From assembly GCA_964636325.1 (NCBI GenBank), contig CAZWRV010000025.1:3807-67806 (forward strand): DNA of 64,000 nucleotides. Direction: 5' to 3'. Positions 50,935-60,188 of the stretch are shown here, in pieces. Made by a program: the position numbers and the translations under genes. The notes under the pieces were generated by a model. The model saw only the letters and a list, made by a program, of their open reading frames with translations. It did no database searches and was not told where the DNA came from. This DNA is from CAZWRV01 sp964636325 (GTDB lineage: Bacteria; Verrucomicrobiota; Lentisphaeria; Victivallales; GWF2-50-93). The number at the start of each line of letters is the position of its first letter. The first letter of the stretch is position 1.

Positions 50935-52530
50935 TTACCACTCGTCCGTACGGAAGGGCGACGCCGGGAGGCCTTCCCTGTTGTAGAGGTTGGCGCCGAC
51001 GGGGTTCATCATGAAAGAGTAGCGCACAGCCACCGGCTGCTTAACGTTCGGGGAAGAGACCACGACGGTGCCGCCGTCTATTACGGCATCGGCCCACTGC
51101 CATTTTTTGTCCTCTCCTGCGATTGCGAACCACTTGAGCTTGCCGTCCTTGACCTCTGTCATAGGTTCGAGCCCTTTCTTTTCGCCGATCACAAGCCCGC
51201 CGCCGACCGAGTCAAAGCTTACGCGGATCTTGTCGCCCTCGACTTTCATGTCCTTGTAGAGCGGTCCGCTGAAGACGATGTCCTTGCCGTAGTCCTTGGC
51301 GAGGGCCCAGCGTGCGAGGCGCGCGCCGACATCCTGCTTGTTCTTCGGATGTATGTCTCCGGCCTCTCCGATGTCGATTATGACGGCCATGCCGGTGTGC
51401 GGTATTGCCGTTATGGATTTCCTCTGGGCGTCGCGCAGCTTGGCCCAGCCGTCGCCTCCTGCGGCGTTGTTTGGATCGGAGTTCTGGAAATTGGCCAGTT
51501 GGACATGGTAGAACGGGAAGTCGGTGTTGCCCGCCTGGTTCCACATCTTGCGCCAGCCCTCTATCAGCGCCCTCATCTTGTGCATGTAGATGATGTCCTC
51601 TCCGCCGTTTGACTCGCCCTGATACCAGATGGCGCCTCGGAAGGCAAAAGGTATCAAGGGGTTTATCATCGCGTTGAAGAGCTTGGTCGGCTGCTGATGG
51701 TCGGCGGGAGGGAAGGGGGACGGCGCGTCCGGAACAGGCGTCTTGGCGGCAAGCGCTTTCTCGGCGGCCTCCAGCCATGCCTTCATATTAGCGATCTGAT
51801 CGCCGTAAGCCTTCTGCCCGGCCTCCGTCCTGACGTCCCACGCCTCGAACTGAGGGACGATGCCCTTCAGTTCGGGGACGGCCTTGAATCCTTCAGGGCA
51901 TGTCCAGGGCTCTATCCTTGTTCCGCCCCAGTTGCTGCCGATGAGGCCCACGGGGACGTCAAGCTCCTTCACGAGTTCGCGGGCGAAGAAGTAGCCGACG
52001 GCGGTGAAGTTCCCAACGGTGCCGGGACTGCATTCCACCCAGGCGTTCCCGCTTATGTCGTCCTTTGGATAGTGGGATTGGGTGTTCTTAACCTTGATGT
52101 GGCGGATTATCGGATTTGTCGCCGCGGCGCATTCCTCCTTGGCGTTTAGAGAGCCGTTGACCGACATTTCCATATTTGACTGCCCGGAGCAGATCCAGAC
52201 CTCGCCGACCAGGACGTTCTTGCAGCTGATCTCGTTCTTGCCCCTGACCTTGAAAACCCCGGGCTCCTTGTTCGCCTTCATCGGATCCAGCTTGAGCGTC
52301 CATCTGCCGTCGTCGCCGGCGGTCGCCGTCTTCTCCTGACCTGCGAACGACACGGTGACGGCTTCCCCCTTCTCGGCCCATCCCCAGACCGGGACGGGAA
52401 TGTCCCGCTGAAGCACCATGTTGTCACCGAAAATCTTGGGCATCCTAACATCTGCGATCAGGATTCCCGATGCCGTCCACACGACTGCGAGCGCCAGGCC
52501 GACAACCTTCACCGACGAGAGATTTTTCAT
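50935..52530 (-). CDS. Sialate O-acetylesterase-family protein, secreted
   Basis: 531 residues. Residues 1-26 are a signal peptide (LSSVKVVGLALAVVWTASG). VWICSGQSNMEMSVNG contains the nucleophile Ser in the GQSNM box; GYFFARELVKELDVPVGLIG and GSNWGGTRIEPW, then IWYQGESNGGED, complete the SGNH signature. The family removes O-acetyl groups from sialic acid or xylan-type glycans. ATG 52530 is preceded by AGGA. It is convergent with the SGNH gene. Confidence 0.87.
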   Translation of the reverse strand: MKNLSSVKVVGLALAVVWTASGILIADVRMPKIFGDNMVLQRDIPVPVWGWAEKGEAVTVSFAGQEKTATAGDDGRWTLKLDPMKANKEPGVFKVRGKNEISCKNVLVGEVWICSGQSNMEMSVNGSLNAKEECAAATNPIIRHIKVKNTQSHYPKDDISGNAWVECSPGTVGNFTAVGYFFARELVKELDVPVGLIGSNWGGTRIEPWTCPEGFKAVPELKGIVPQFEAWDVRTEAGQKAYGDQIANMKAWLEAAEKALAAKTPVPDAPSPFPPADHQQPTKLFNAMINPLIPFAFRGAIWYQGESNGGEDIIYMHKMRALIEGWRKMWNQAGNTDFPFYHVQLANFQNSDPNNAAGGDGWAKLRDAQRKSITAIPHTGMAVIIDIGEAGDIHPKNKQDVGARLARWALAKDYGKDIVFSGPLYKDMKVEGDKIRVSFDSVGGGLVIGEKKGLEPMTEVKDGKLKWFAIAGEDKKWQWADAVIDGGTVVVSSPNVKQPVAVRYSFMMNPVGANLYNREGLPASPFRTDEW

Positions 52531-52638
52531 CTGATGCGTTCCTATGCTGTTTGTACGCGTATCATCCATAACATATAATGCTGGAATTCGGATTTTACCA
52601 TTGACGGAACTGTATTTGCTCCGCGCACTACCTGGGAA

Positions 52639-54495
52639 TCAAGGCCTCGAAAAATATCTTTCGGCCTTCTGAAGGGCGGAGACGCTGAATATCAGCGGAT
52701 AAAGCTTTTCATGGTACCACAGGGATGAGAAGTAAAGCCCGATCGGGCTTGATGGAAGTTCGACCCGGTCGTCTGAGACCTTGATGAGCCAGTCCAGCCC
52801 TCTGGAAACCGCCTCGGGGTTAGGGGCATTACCGCCACACTGTCCCGAGAGGGCTGAAACGGCAAGGGCGGTCTCTTCGACCGATGATTTCACGCCCTTG
52901 GAACCGCCCCAGCCGCCGTCGTGGTTCTGCGAATCCAGGAGATATTTTACGGCACGTCCGGCATTTCGGTCGAAAATCTCAGATGTCCAATGCGATCCGC
53001 AAATTGAGTTGAGAACCTGCGAGGTTCCGAAAACGCGGTTTTCGCAGTCCGGCGCGTCATCGCTGCCGAACCAAAGCGGCGTCCATGACCCGTCGGGGTT
53101 CTGCCTGTCGGAAAGGAAGTTTATGCATTCGACTGCCGAAGCTTCGATTTCCACCTTCAATGCTGAAGGCATTTCATCCTTCCATATTGAAAACGCCTTG
53201 ACTGTATGCGCAGTGATGTCGGGGGAGCTTTGGTCGAAATGGAGCCGGCCCCAGCCCCTGCAGAATGTCGGGATGCCGCCGTCTGAGTTCTGGAGATGGA
53301 GGAGCCATCTGATTCCCGCCTCGGCGGCTTCCGCCGTCTCCTCGCGCTTGAACCCCAGGGCCTTCAACGCGCAGAGGACGCCGGCCGTGTCGTCGGCGTC
53401 GGGGACCGCGCCCGGCAGGTCGGTCCAGCCCCAGCCGCCCGGCGGTGAGTTCGTGTATGGATGGGCTGTCCGGAACTGACTTGCTATAAGCCACTTATGT
53501 ATTGCCAGCCTTCTCGGTTCATCGAGAATGCTAGAAATGCCGCCGCCTGCGGCGAGCGCATTGACCGAGAGCGTCGTCAGCCATGTCGAAAGGTTGCTGT
53601 CGATCGGCCAGGCGCCGTCGGGACGCTGTGAATTCCTTAGGAATTGAACGCATCTGCGGGTGACCGGATGATCAGGAAGCCCTGCGGCCGAGAGGCTCAT
53701 CGCCACAAAACCCGTAAGCGGCACCGCTTCCAGGAATCCGCCGCCGGAGGGCTGGATGCGCTCAAGCTTTTTGAGCGCAGTTCCGGACACGCAGTCCCTG
53801 AGAAGGTTCGCCGCCGGATTGCAGGACCTGTCGAAGACATGCTTCGCGTAGCCCATCGCGATTAGGGCCGGAAGTGCATAGCTGACGACGTTGAGGTTCA
53901 TGAACTTATACAATCCGTGCGGCAGCGCGGAAAGCTCGAAAGGAAGGCGGGGAATCAGTCTCCAAGTGGAGGCGGCGTCATCCGGATTTTGTGAAAGCGC
54001 ATGCATCGTCAGGATAGGCACCGAGAATGTCCTGTCGGCGCCGTAGTGGCTGAGGATGGCGCCGGCTACGCCGCTCAAGTTCCTATCCCGAAGATACTTG
54101 CGGATCCATTCGTCGGCCCTTGCGGCGGACGCCGAAAAATCCGGCCCGCCTTCGACGATTGACAGGGCCGACCGGCAGAGGACGGTCGTGGCAATGTTGC
54201 TTCTGCTTATGGTGGTGTCGCCCCAGCCGCCGTCGGGGTTGGCGTTTTTTTTGAGCCACTCGAGGCCGGAGGCAATGGATGAAGAGCGGGGAGGACAAGC
54301 ATTTCCACGGCCTTCCGCGGCCGTAGCGGCATGCAGCGCGAACGTCGCTACGGCTGTCGCGAGCGCGCTGTCGGAGAGGCGTCCGGTCCAGAATCCGCGG
54401 GCGTCCAGCTCCGCGATGAGGCGGTTCCTCAGCCGTTCAAGAACAATTTCTGCTTTCAGCTTTGCCGTTGCCCCGATCGTCCGCTTTATAGTGTT
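52639..54495 (-). CDS. Squalene-hopene cyclase, start codon unresolved
   Basis: About 618 codons. VPDADDTAGV is the catalytic DxDD motif; several QW repeats are visible (DGGWGDTT, DGSWTPLWFGSDD, DGGWGGSKG) and ENRVFGTSQVL is typical. The enzyme cyclises squalene to hopene for hopanoids, at the membrane. Homology clearly continues to about 54489 (KLKAEIVLERLRNRLIAELD, FWTGRLSDSALATAV), but no ATG, GTG or TTG lies in frame until codon ~140 (TTG 54078); the frame opens after TGA at 54496. ATA, CTG or ATT would have to start it, or a sequence change has removed the start. Confidence 0.82.
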   Translation of the reverse strand, partial: NTIKRTIGATAKLKAEIVLERLRNRLIAELDARGFWTGRLSDSALATAVATFALHAATAAEGRGNACPPRSSSIASGLEWLKKNANPDGGWGDTTISRSNIATTVLCRSALSIVEGGPDFSASAARADEWIRKYLRDRNLSGVAGAILSHYGADRTFSVPILTMHALSQNPDDAASTWRLIPRLPFELSALPHGLYKFMNLNVVSYALPALIAMGYAKHVFDRSCNPAANLLRDCVSGTALKKLERIQPSGGGFLEAVPLTGFVAMSLSAAGLPDHPVTRRCVQFLRNSQRPDGAWPIDSNLSTWLTTLSVNALAAGGGISSILDEPRRLAIHKWLIASQFRTAHPYTNSPPGGWGWTDLPGAVPDADDTAGVLCALKALGFKREETAEAAEAGIRWLLHLQNSDGGIPTFCRGWGRLHFDQSSPDITAHTVKAFSIWKDEMPSALKVEIEASAVECINFLSDRQNPDGSWTPLWFGSDDAPDCENRVFGTSQVLNSICGSHWTSEIFDRNAGRAVKYLLDSQNHDGGWGGSKGVKSSVEETALAVSALSGQCGGNAPNPEAVSRGLDWLIKVSDDRVELPSSPIGLYFSSLWYHEKLYPLIFSVSALQKAERYFSRP

Positions 54496-54515
54496 TCACT
54501 CAGATTTGCAGATGC

Positions 54516-54543
54516 GGCCGCTTGCGGTCGAATGCAAGCGGCC
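54516..54543. terminator. Stem-loop between ilvD and the cyclase gene
   Basis: GGCCGCTTGC-GGTCGAAT-GCAAGCGGCC, a perfect 10-bp stem 29 bp after the ilvD stop. It lacks a T-run in the ilvD direction, so it may be an attenuator or a factor-dependent stop. Confidence 0.4.
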
Positions 54544-54571
54544 GAAGCCGTTTTTCTTTTATGCAGGCGCC

Positions 54572-56245
54572 TTACGGGCCGTTCTTCATGATCGCGCCGG
54601 TGTCGGCGCTGGTGGCGAGGGCGGCGTATCTGGCGAGCCATCCGTGGAGCTTCCTGTGCTGGGCGGGGCGCCATTCGGCGCGGCGCTTCGCCAGTTCGGC
54701 GTCGTCGACTTCCAGCGTTATTTTTCTTGCAGGGATGTCGATTGAAATGATGTCGCCGGGCTTTATGAGGCCGATGGTTCCTCCGGCGGCCGCCTCTGGG
54801 CTGATGTGTCCGATGCATGCGCCGCGGGTTCCGCCGCTGAAGCGTCCGTCGGTGATGAGGGCGACCTTTTCACCGAGGCCGCGTCCCATGATGTAGCTGG
54901 TGGGCGCGAGCATCTCCTGCATTCCAGGACCGCCTTTCGGCCCCTCGTAGCGGATGACGACCACGTCCCCCTCCTTCACCTTGCCGGCAAGGATGCCTTC
55001 GCACGCGTCCTCCTGGCTTTCGAATATCGCCGCGGGCCCCTTGTGGCGCATCATCGACGGAGCGACGCCGGCGGTCTTGACTACCGCGCCCTTTTCGGCG
55101 AGATTGCCGAATAGGATCGCGAGGCCGCCCTCGGCGCTGTATGGCGATTCGATCCTTTTGATCACTTCACCGTCCGGCTCCGGCGCCTTCGCGAACGTCT
55201 TGCCGATCGTTTTCCCTGAAACTGTAATGCAGCTTTTGTCGATGAACCCGGTCCTTGAGATTTCCTTGAGTATCGCGCTGATTCCGCCGGCGCGGTCGAC
55301 GTCCTCGAGGTGGAAGCGGCTGGAGGGCGAGACCTTGCAGATGTTGGGTATCTTCCTGCTGAACTCGTCGATCTTTTTGAGGTCGAGGCTGACGCCGGCC
55401 TCGTTCGCCACGGCCAGCGAATGGAGGATGGTGTTTGTGCTTCCGCCCATGGCGACATCCAGGGCCAGCGCGTTCATGAAGGCGGCCTCGGTGGCTATCT
55501 CCGTGGGGAGCGGGCCTTTGGCGACGGCCATCTCGACGATCCTGCGGGCTGCCTTCTTCCAGAGCTTCTTCCTGGCGGGATCCGTGGCCAGAATGGAGCC
55601 GTTGCCGGGCAGGCCGAGACCGAGCGCCTCAAGCAGGCAGTTCATGCTGTTCGCCGTGAACATCCCGGAGCAGGAGCCGCAGCCGGGGCAGGCGTTCATC
55701 TCGAAGTCCTCGAGCTGCTGCTCCGTTACCTGTCCGACCTTGTATTTCCCGACGGCCTCGAAGACGGAGATGAGGTCGCAGGCGGAGCCGTCCGGCTTCT
55801 TGCCGGCGGCCATGGGGCCGCCCGAGGCGAAGATCGTCGGTATGCCAAGGCGCATAGCCGCCATCATCATGCCTGGGATTATCTTGTCGCAGTTGGGTAT
55901 GCAGATCATCGCGTCGAAGGGGTGCGCCATTAGCATGGACTCCACGGAGTCGGCGATCAGCTCGCGGCTGGGCAGGGAATATTTCATGCCCTCGTGCCCC
56001 ATCGCAATTCCGTCGCAGATTGCTATGGTGTTGAACTCGAACGGGACGCCGCCCGCCTTCCGTATCTCCTTGCATACGAGACTGCCGACCTTGTCAAGGT
56101 GGCAGTGCCCGGGCACGATGTTCGTGTAGGAGTTGCATACCGCTATGAAGGGCTTGTCCATGTCCTCCCTGCGGAGTCCTGTCGCGTACATCAAGGATCT
56201 GTGGGGCGCACGTTCAAGTCCTTTCCGTATCATGTCGCTTCTCAT
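54572..56245 (-). CDS. ilvD: Dihydroxy-acid dehydratase
   Basis: 557 residues, full family length. CDGIAMGHEGMKYSLPSREL, CIPNCDKIIPGM and ACPGCGSCSGMFTANSMNC supply the iron-sulfur cluster cysteines; RFSGGTRGACIGHISPEA is the C-terminal signature. It makes 2-keto acids for isoleucine, valine, leucine and pantothenate. GAGG precedes ATG 56245. No other branched-chain gene is adjacent. Confidence 0.96.
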   Translation of the reverse strand: MRSDMIRKGLERAPHRSLMYATGLRREDMDKPFIAVCNSYTNIVPGHCHLDKVGSLVCKEIRKAGGVPFEFNTIAICDGIAMGHEGMKYSLPSRELIADSVESMLMAHPFDAMICIPNCDKIIPGMMMAAMRLGIPTIFASGGPMAAGKKPDGSACDLISVFEAVGKYKVGQVTEQQLEDFEMNACPGCGSCSGMFTANSMNCLLEALGLGLPGNGSILATDPARKKLWKKAARRIVEMAVAKGPLPTEIATEAAFMNALALDVAMGGSTNTILHSLAVANEAGVSLDLKKIDEFSRKIPNICKVSPSSRFHLEDVDRAGGISAILKEISRTGFIDKSCITVSGKTIGKTFAKAPEPDGEVIKRIESPYSAEGGLAILFGNLAEKGAVVKTAGVAPSMMRHKGPAAIFESQEDACEGILAGKVKEGDVVVIRYEGPKGGPGMQEMLAPTSYIMGRGLGEKVALITDGRFSGGTRGACIGHISPEAAAGGTIGLIKPGDIISIDIPARKITLEVDDAELAKRRAEWRPAQHRKLHGWLARYAALATSADTGAIMKNGP

Positions 56246-56311
56246 CTTTAAACCTCGCTTTGTTAGGTTGATTTTTCGGAAACAGCGGCTATCTGTTCAA
56301 GCTTCCAAGGT

Positions 56312-56348
56312 AAATATTCAGTGAAATGGCGTAGTTCACTGAATACTT
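56312..56348. repeat. Palindromic repeat, ATGGCGTAG-loop family, covarying copy
   Basis: AAATATTCAGTGAA, loop ATGGCGTAG (56326-56334), TTCACTGAATACTT. Compared with the copy at 16537, the stem CAGCAAA/TTTGCTG has become CAGTGAA/TTCACTG: two pairs changed on both sides. It lies 35 bp before ffh. Confidence 0.85.
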
Positions 56349-56382
56349 GCGAATTCTAGCACGGATTTCAGGGGGATTCAAG

Positions 56383-57771
56383 ATGTTTGAAAATCTTACA
56401 GGCAAACTTCAGCAGGTCTTCAGGAAGATAGGCGGCTACGGCACCATCACCGAGTCGAACATCTCGGAGGCCATGGAGGAGATACAGGGCGCGCTTGTCG
56501 ACGCGGACGTCAACTACAATGTCGTCAAGGAGTTCACGGAGCAGGTCAGGAAGGAATGCCTCGGGGCCGACGTGCTCAGGACCGTCACTCCCGGCCAGCA
56601 GTTCGTCAAGATCGTCTACGACAAGCTCGTAGAGCTTATGGGTGCCGAGGCCGCTCCGCTGAAGCTTGACGGCAAGCCGGCCGTGATAATGATGATCGGG
56701 CTGCACGGCTCCGGCAAGACGACCACCTGCGCCAAGATCGCGCTCAACCTGAAGAAGCAGGGCAGGCGCGTGCTGCTTGTCGCGGGCGACATCTACCGCC
56801 CCGCGGCCATTGACCAGCTGGAGGTCCTGGGGGGCGAGATAGACGTCAGGGTTTATTCCGACCGGTCAAGCACCGATGTCCCGTCCATCGCGCGAGGCGC
56901 GCTGGACTTCGCCTCCAAGAACATGTGCGACACGCTTATAATAGACACGGCCGGCCGCCTGCAGATCGACGGCCAGATGGTCATGGAGCTGGTGTCTGTC
57001 AAGCAGACAGTGCAGCCGCAGGAGATACTCCTCGTCGCCGATGCCGCGCTGGGCCAGGAGGCCGTATCGGTGGCTGACCACTTCCACAAGGCCCTCGACA
57101 TCACCGGCATCGTCCTCACGAAGCTGGACGGCGACGCCCGCGGCGGAAGCGCGCTGTCGATGCGCAAGGTCACCGACTGCCCGATCAAGTTCGTCGGAGT
57201 CGGCGAAAAGATGGCCGACCTGGAGACTTTCCACCCGGAAAGGATGGCGTCCAGGATACTCGGGATGGGCGACATCGTCTCGCTCGTGGAGAAGGCGGCG
57301 GAGGAGATCGACCGGGAGGAGGCCGCCAAGCTGGAGGAGAAGATCCGTTCCAAGAGCTTTGACTTCAATGACTTCATGGTCCAGCTCCAGCAGATGAAGA
57401 AGATGGGCGGGATTGAATCCGTCCTCAAGATGCTCCCCGGCGGCGACTCACTCCTGGCGCAGCAGGGCTTCGATGGCGACAAGCTGATCCACATGGAGGC
57501 GATAATCAGCTCGATGACCAAGACGGAGCGCGAGAAGCCGGAAATAATCGACTTTTCAAGGAGGAAGCGCATCTCCAAGGGCAGCGGGACGACGCTCCAG
57601 GAGGTCGGCGACCTGATCAAGCAGTTCGCCATGATGCGGAAGCTCCTGAGGCAGACAAGCCTTGTCAACAAGCTGATGTCGGGCATCGCGCTGCCGGGGC
57701 TCGGAGCCATGGGCGGGCCCAGGCTGCACCGCGGAACCAACATGATGCGCCCGAAGAAAAGGCGCAGGTAG
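56383..57771 (+). CDS. ffh: Signal recognition particle GTPase Ffh
   Basis: 462 residues. The N and G domains are complete: GLHGSGKTTTCAK (G1), DTAGRLQIDG (G3), TKLDGDARGGSAL (G4). The M domain (~300-450) is Met-rich, and ends in a MGGPRLHRGTNMMRPKKRRR tail. It binds signal sequences and 4.5S RNA and delivers ribosomes to the membrane. ATG 56383 is preceded by GGGGGATTCAAG. Confidence 0.97.
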   Translation: MFENLTGKLQQVFRKIGGYGTITESNISEAMEEIQGALVDADVNYNVVKEFTEQVRKECLGADVLRTVTPGQQFVKIVYDKLVELMGAEAAPLKLDGKPAVIMMIGLHGSGKTTTCAKIALNLKKQGRRVLLVAGDIYRPAAIDQLEVLGGEIDVRVYSDRSSTDVPSIARGALDFASKNMCDTLIIDTAGRLQIDGQMVMELVSVKQTVQPQEILLVADAALGQEAVSVADHFHKALDITGIVLTKLDGDARGGSALSMRKVTDCPIKFVGVGEKMADLETFHPERMASRILGMGDIVSLVEKAAEEIDREEAAKLEEKIRSKSFDFNDFMVQLQQMKKMGGIESVLKMLPGGDSLLAQQGFDGDKLIHMEAIISSMTKTEREKPEIIDFSRRKRISKGSGTTLQEVGDLIKQFAMMRKLLRQTSLVNKLMSGIALPGLGAMGGPRLHRGTNMMRPKKRRR

Positions 57772-57783
57772 CCGTGCGCTGGA

Positions 57784-57804
57784 GCTTTGCAAAAGCCTTT
57801 TTTT
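57784..57804 (+). terminator. Intrinsic terminator of ffh
   Basis: GCTTT-GCA-AAAGC followed by CTTTTTTT, 12 bp after the ffh stop. Confidence 0.65.
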
Positions 57805-57861
57805 AATATAATGTATAAATTGCAACAACTCAAAGATTGTCTTATCTGAGGTGATGTGACC

Positions 57862-59142
57862 ATGGCATTAATATTCAACAAGCTGAAGTTGCAGGGCAAG
57901 CCCAAGACCGCCGGATCGACAAGTCTCAAGAACGCTCCGCAGCCCGCGCCTGCCCAGCCGCCTCCGCCGGAGTCTTCGGATGCAGTTCATTCTCCGCCGC
58001 TGGAGCAGGTAGAGCAGGCGGCGCCGCAGGATCCGCAGCAGAATCCCCCCCCGCAGCAGAAATGGAAGCCGATGCCTTTGCGCAAGCCCCCGGTGGCCTC
58101 GCCCGTGCCGTTGCAGAAGCAGCAAGGTCAACAGGCCCCTCCTCAGCAGAAGGCTAGCCCTCCCGTATCAGGAACGCCTCTCCCCCGGCAGAAGGCCAGC
58201 CCTCCGGCGCCGGGGACACCGCCGCCTCAGCAGAAGCCTCAGCCCGCTGAACCAATGCCGCAGACTCCCCCGCAGAAGCCTCCGGTCCCAGCCCAGCCAC
58301 CTGAGGAGAACCTCCAGAAAACGCCCGCTGCAGGGCAGATGCCGCCCTCTGTCCAGCAGCCGCAGCAGCCGCAGGGCCACCAGATTTCGCAGCAGAAGCC
58401 CCCGCCTTCACAGCAGACGATATCCATCAAGCCTCCGCAGCCGCCCACGCCTCCCCCTTCAAACATGCCGACCCAGGACATGGCGCCGGCAGGCAGCGCC
58501 CAGTTGCTCCCGCCGGAGGAGGCGGAACTGCCTGACATCGGCGACATAAGCAAGTCCAAGACCATCCAGACCGAGAAGACGAACGTCATCAAGGCCAGGG
58601 GCATCAACATGCAGGATGCCATCGAGAGCTACAAGGAACAGCTCCAGAACTACAGCGAGGTGTGCGACAGCATCAATCCTGAAAAGACCTGGGGGCTCAC
58701 AGAAATAATTGACATTGTTTACGTCCTGGTCGAATCCCTTAACCTCGACGTCGTCGCGGTCGCCCTGATAGACTATGCCGCCGGCAAGACGCTGGTGCCA
58801 ATACAGAGCCGCGGTTTCAAAATCCCGCCGCCCAAGTCCGTAGCCTCCATCTGGAGCGCTTCGATCTCCGACGGCCCCGGCATTAGCTGGAACAACCTCA
58901 TGATGCTTGCCGCCGACACGCAGAGCGACCTTGCCAAATGGATTGTCAAGGAAGGGCTCGACTCTATCGGCTATGTTCCGATACACGACTGCTCCACGAT
59001 CTACGGCTTCATCTTCATCGGTTCACACGAAAAGAAGACCCCGTCCCCGCTGGCATCCTCGCTCCTGGAACTCCTCGGAAGCCGGCTCGGCCTTGTCCTG
59101 GCCCTGAGGAAATTCAAGGGGAAATGGCCGCTGCCGAAATAA
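57862..59142 (+). CDS. Pro/Gln-rich protein with C-terminal GAF-like domain
   Basis: 426 residues. About residues 15-220 are low complexity, built from PPQQK, PPPSN and PAPGTPPPQ-like stretches, probably disordered and possibly a scaffold. Residues ~250-420 read as a GAF-like sensor/dimer domain (ESLNLDVVAVALIDYAAGKT, ISWNNLMMLAADTQSDLAKW, GYVPIHDCSTIYGFIFIGSH). No output domain follows. GAGGTG precedes ATG 57862. Function unknown; it is followed 24 bp later by the WaaP-like gene. Confidence 0.6.
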   Translation: MALIFNKLKLQGKPKTAGSTSLKNAPQPAPAQPPPPESSDAVHSPPLEQVEQAAPQDPQQNPPPQQKWKPMPLRKPPVASPVPLQKQQGQQAPPQQKASPPVSGTPLPRQKASPPAPGTPPPQQKPQPAEPMPQTPPQKPPVPAQPPEENLQKTPAAGQMPPSVQQPQQPQGHQISQQKPPPSQQTISIKPPQPPTPPPSNMPTQDMAPAGSAQLLPPEEAELPDIGDISKSKTIQTEKTNVIKARGINMQDAIESYKEQLQNYSEVCDSINPEKTWGLTEIIDIVYVLVESLNLDVVAVALIDYAAGKTLVPIQSRGFKIPPPKSVASIWSASISDGPGISWNNLMMLAADTQSDLAKWIVKEGLDSIGYVPIHDCSTIYGFIFIGSHEKKTPSPLASSLLELLGSRLGLVLALRKFKGKWPLPK

Positions 59143-59166
59143 GGGCAATACGGAACGGACTCACAA

Positions 59167-60015
59167 ATGCCGTTCGAAATTGAAAAACTCGACGGCGCCC
59201 GGCTCCTGGTGAATTCCCGCTTCCGCGGGATTCTGGAGCACAACGACCTGCTCGACGCCGAATCGCTCTGGAAAGTCAGGAGCGAACCGGTCAAGAAGAA
59301 GCTCAGGGAGCGGGGCACTGAAAGAGCGATGCTTGCCGATCCCGGCGGCGGACGCCCGCTTGAGATGTTCATAAAAAGGTATTCCCCCCTGCCTCTCAAG
59401 GAATATTTCAAGTCGGCCCTCTCCTTGAAGCCTCTCTTCTCCGACGGCGCATTCCACGAATGGGAAGCCATACTCTCGTTCCATGAAAAAGGCATCCCCA
59501 CGATGGAGCCGGTAGCCGTCGCGAAATGCGCGGACGGCACATGTCTCCTCACCCTCGGAATCACTAACTACAGAAGGGCCTCCGACCTTTTCCCCGGTTT
59601 CGGGGCGGGGGACATGACGAGGAGGCGACGCCTGGTCTGCGAAATCGCCCGACTGGCCGGCGCGATGCATTCCGCGAACTTCGCACACCAGGACTTCTAT
59701 CTCGTCCACATCTTCGTCAAGGAGGACGAGGGCGACAAACCGTATATTATCGATCTTCAAAGGGCAATAATCCGGGAAAAGCTCTCTTCCAGGTGGAGGG
59801 TCAAGGATCTGGCGCAGCTCCTGTTCTCCGCTGCAGATTTCGCTTCAAGGGCTGACATCATGCGGTTCTGGAAGACCTACTGTAAACTGGCCGGAAATGA
59901 ATTCTTCCGGGATCAAAAACTGATCAGACGCATCATCGCGAAGGCCGCCAGGATGACCGCAAGGGCCAAGGCCCGGGGGGAGCGGACACCGGGTTGTTAT
60001 ACTCATTTAGCATGA
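59167..60015 (+). CDS. Lipopolysaccharide kinase (Kdo/WaaP-type) family protein, 3' end altered by a MITE
   Basis: 282 residues. MFIKRYSPLPLKEYFKS, FHEWEAILSFHEKGIPTMEP and NFAHQDFYLVHIFV...IIDLQRA match the WaaP/Kdo kinase group, whose HRD-like site is HQDFYLVH here. The final codons (CYTHLA) and the TGA lie in MITE copy D, so the original C-terminus was replaced. The loss is probably small because the kinase core is complete. Envelope phosphorylation is the usual role; other targets are possible. Confidence 0.78.
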   Translation: MPFEIEKLDGARLLVNSRFRGILEHNDLLDAESLWKVRSEPVKKKLRERGTERAMLADPGGGRPLEMFIKRYSPLPLKEYFKSALSLKPLFSDGAFHEWEAILSFHEKGIPTMEPVAVAKCADGTCLLTLGITNYRRASDLFPGFGAGDMTRRRRLVCEIARLAGAMHSANFAHQDFYLVHIFVKEDEGDKPYIIDLQRAIIREKLSSRWRVKDLAQLLFSAADFASRADIMRFWKTYCKLAGNEFFRDQKLIRRIIAKAARMTARAKARGERTPGCYTHLA

Positions 60016-60098
60016 AAATCTACATTTTGACGAGCAAGATTTGGGATTGGATTTTTTCCCGAAATCAATATGTAAATTTTTCAGCCTAAAGGAGTATA
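59998..60098 (-). mobile_element. MITE copy D (101 bp, internal deletion)
   Basis: Both termini are intact: TATACTCATTTAGCATGAAA at one end and TTCAGCCTAAAGGAGTATA at the other, but ~170 bp of interior are missing between GATTTTTTC and CCGAAATC. It overlaps the end of the WaaP-like gene. Confidence 0.85.
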
Positions 60099-60188
60099 GA
60101 GGAACAATTGCCTTAGTCTGCCTGCTGAGACCTTAATACCGCCAATTGCCGATTTATGCAAATTGACAATATAGGAAGGATGAAAATC

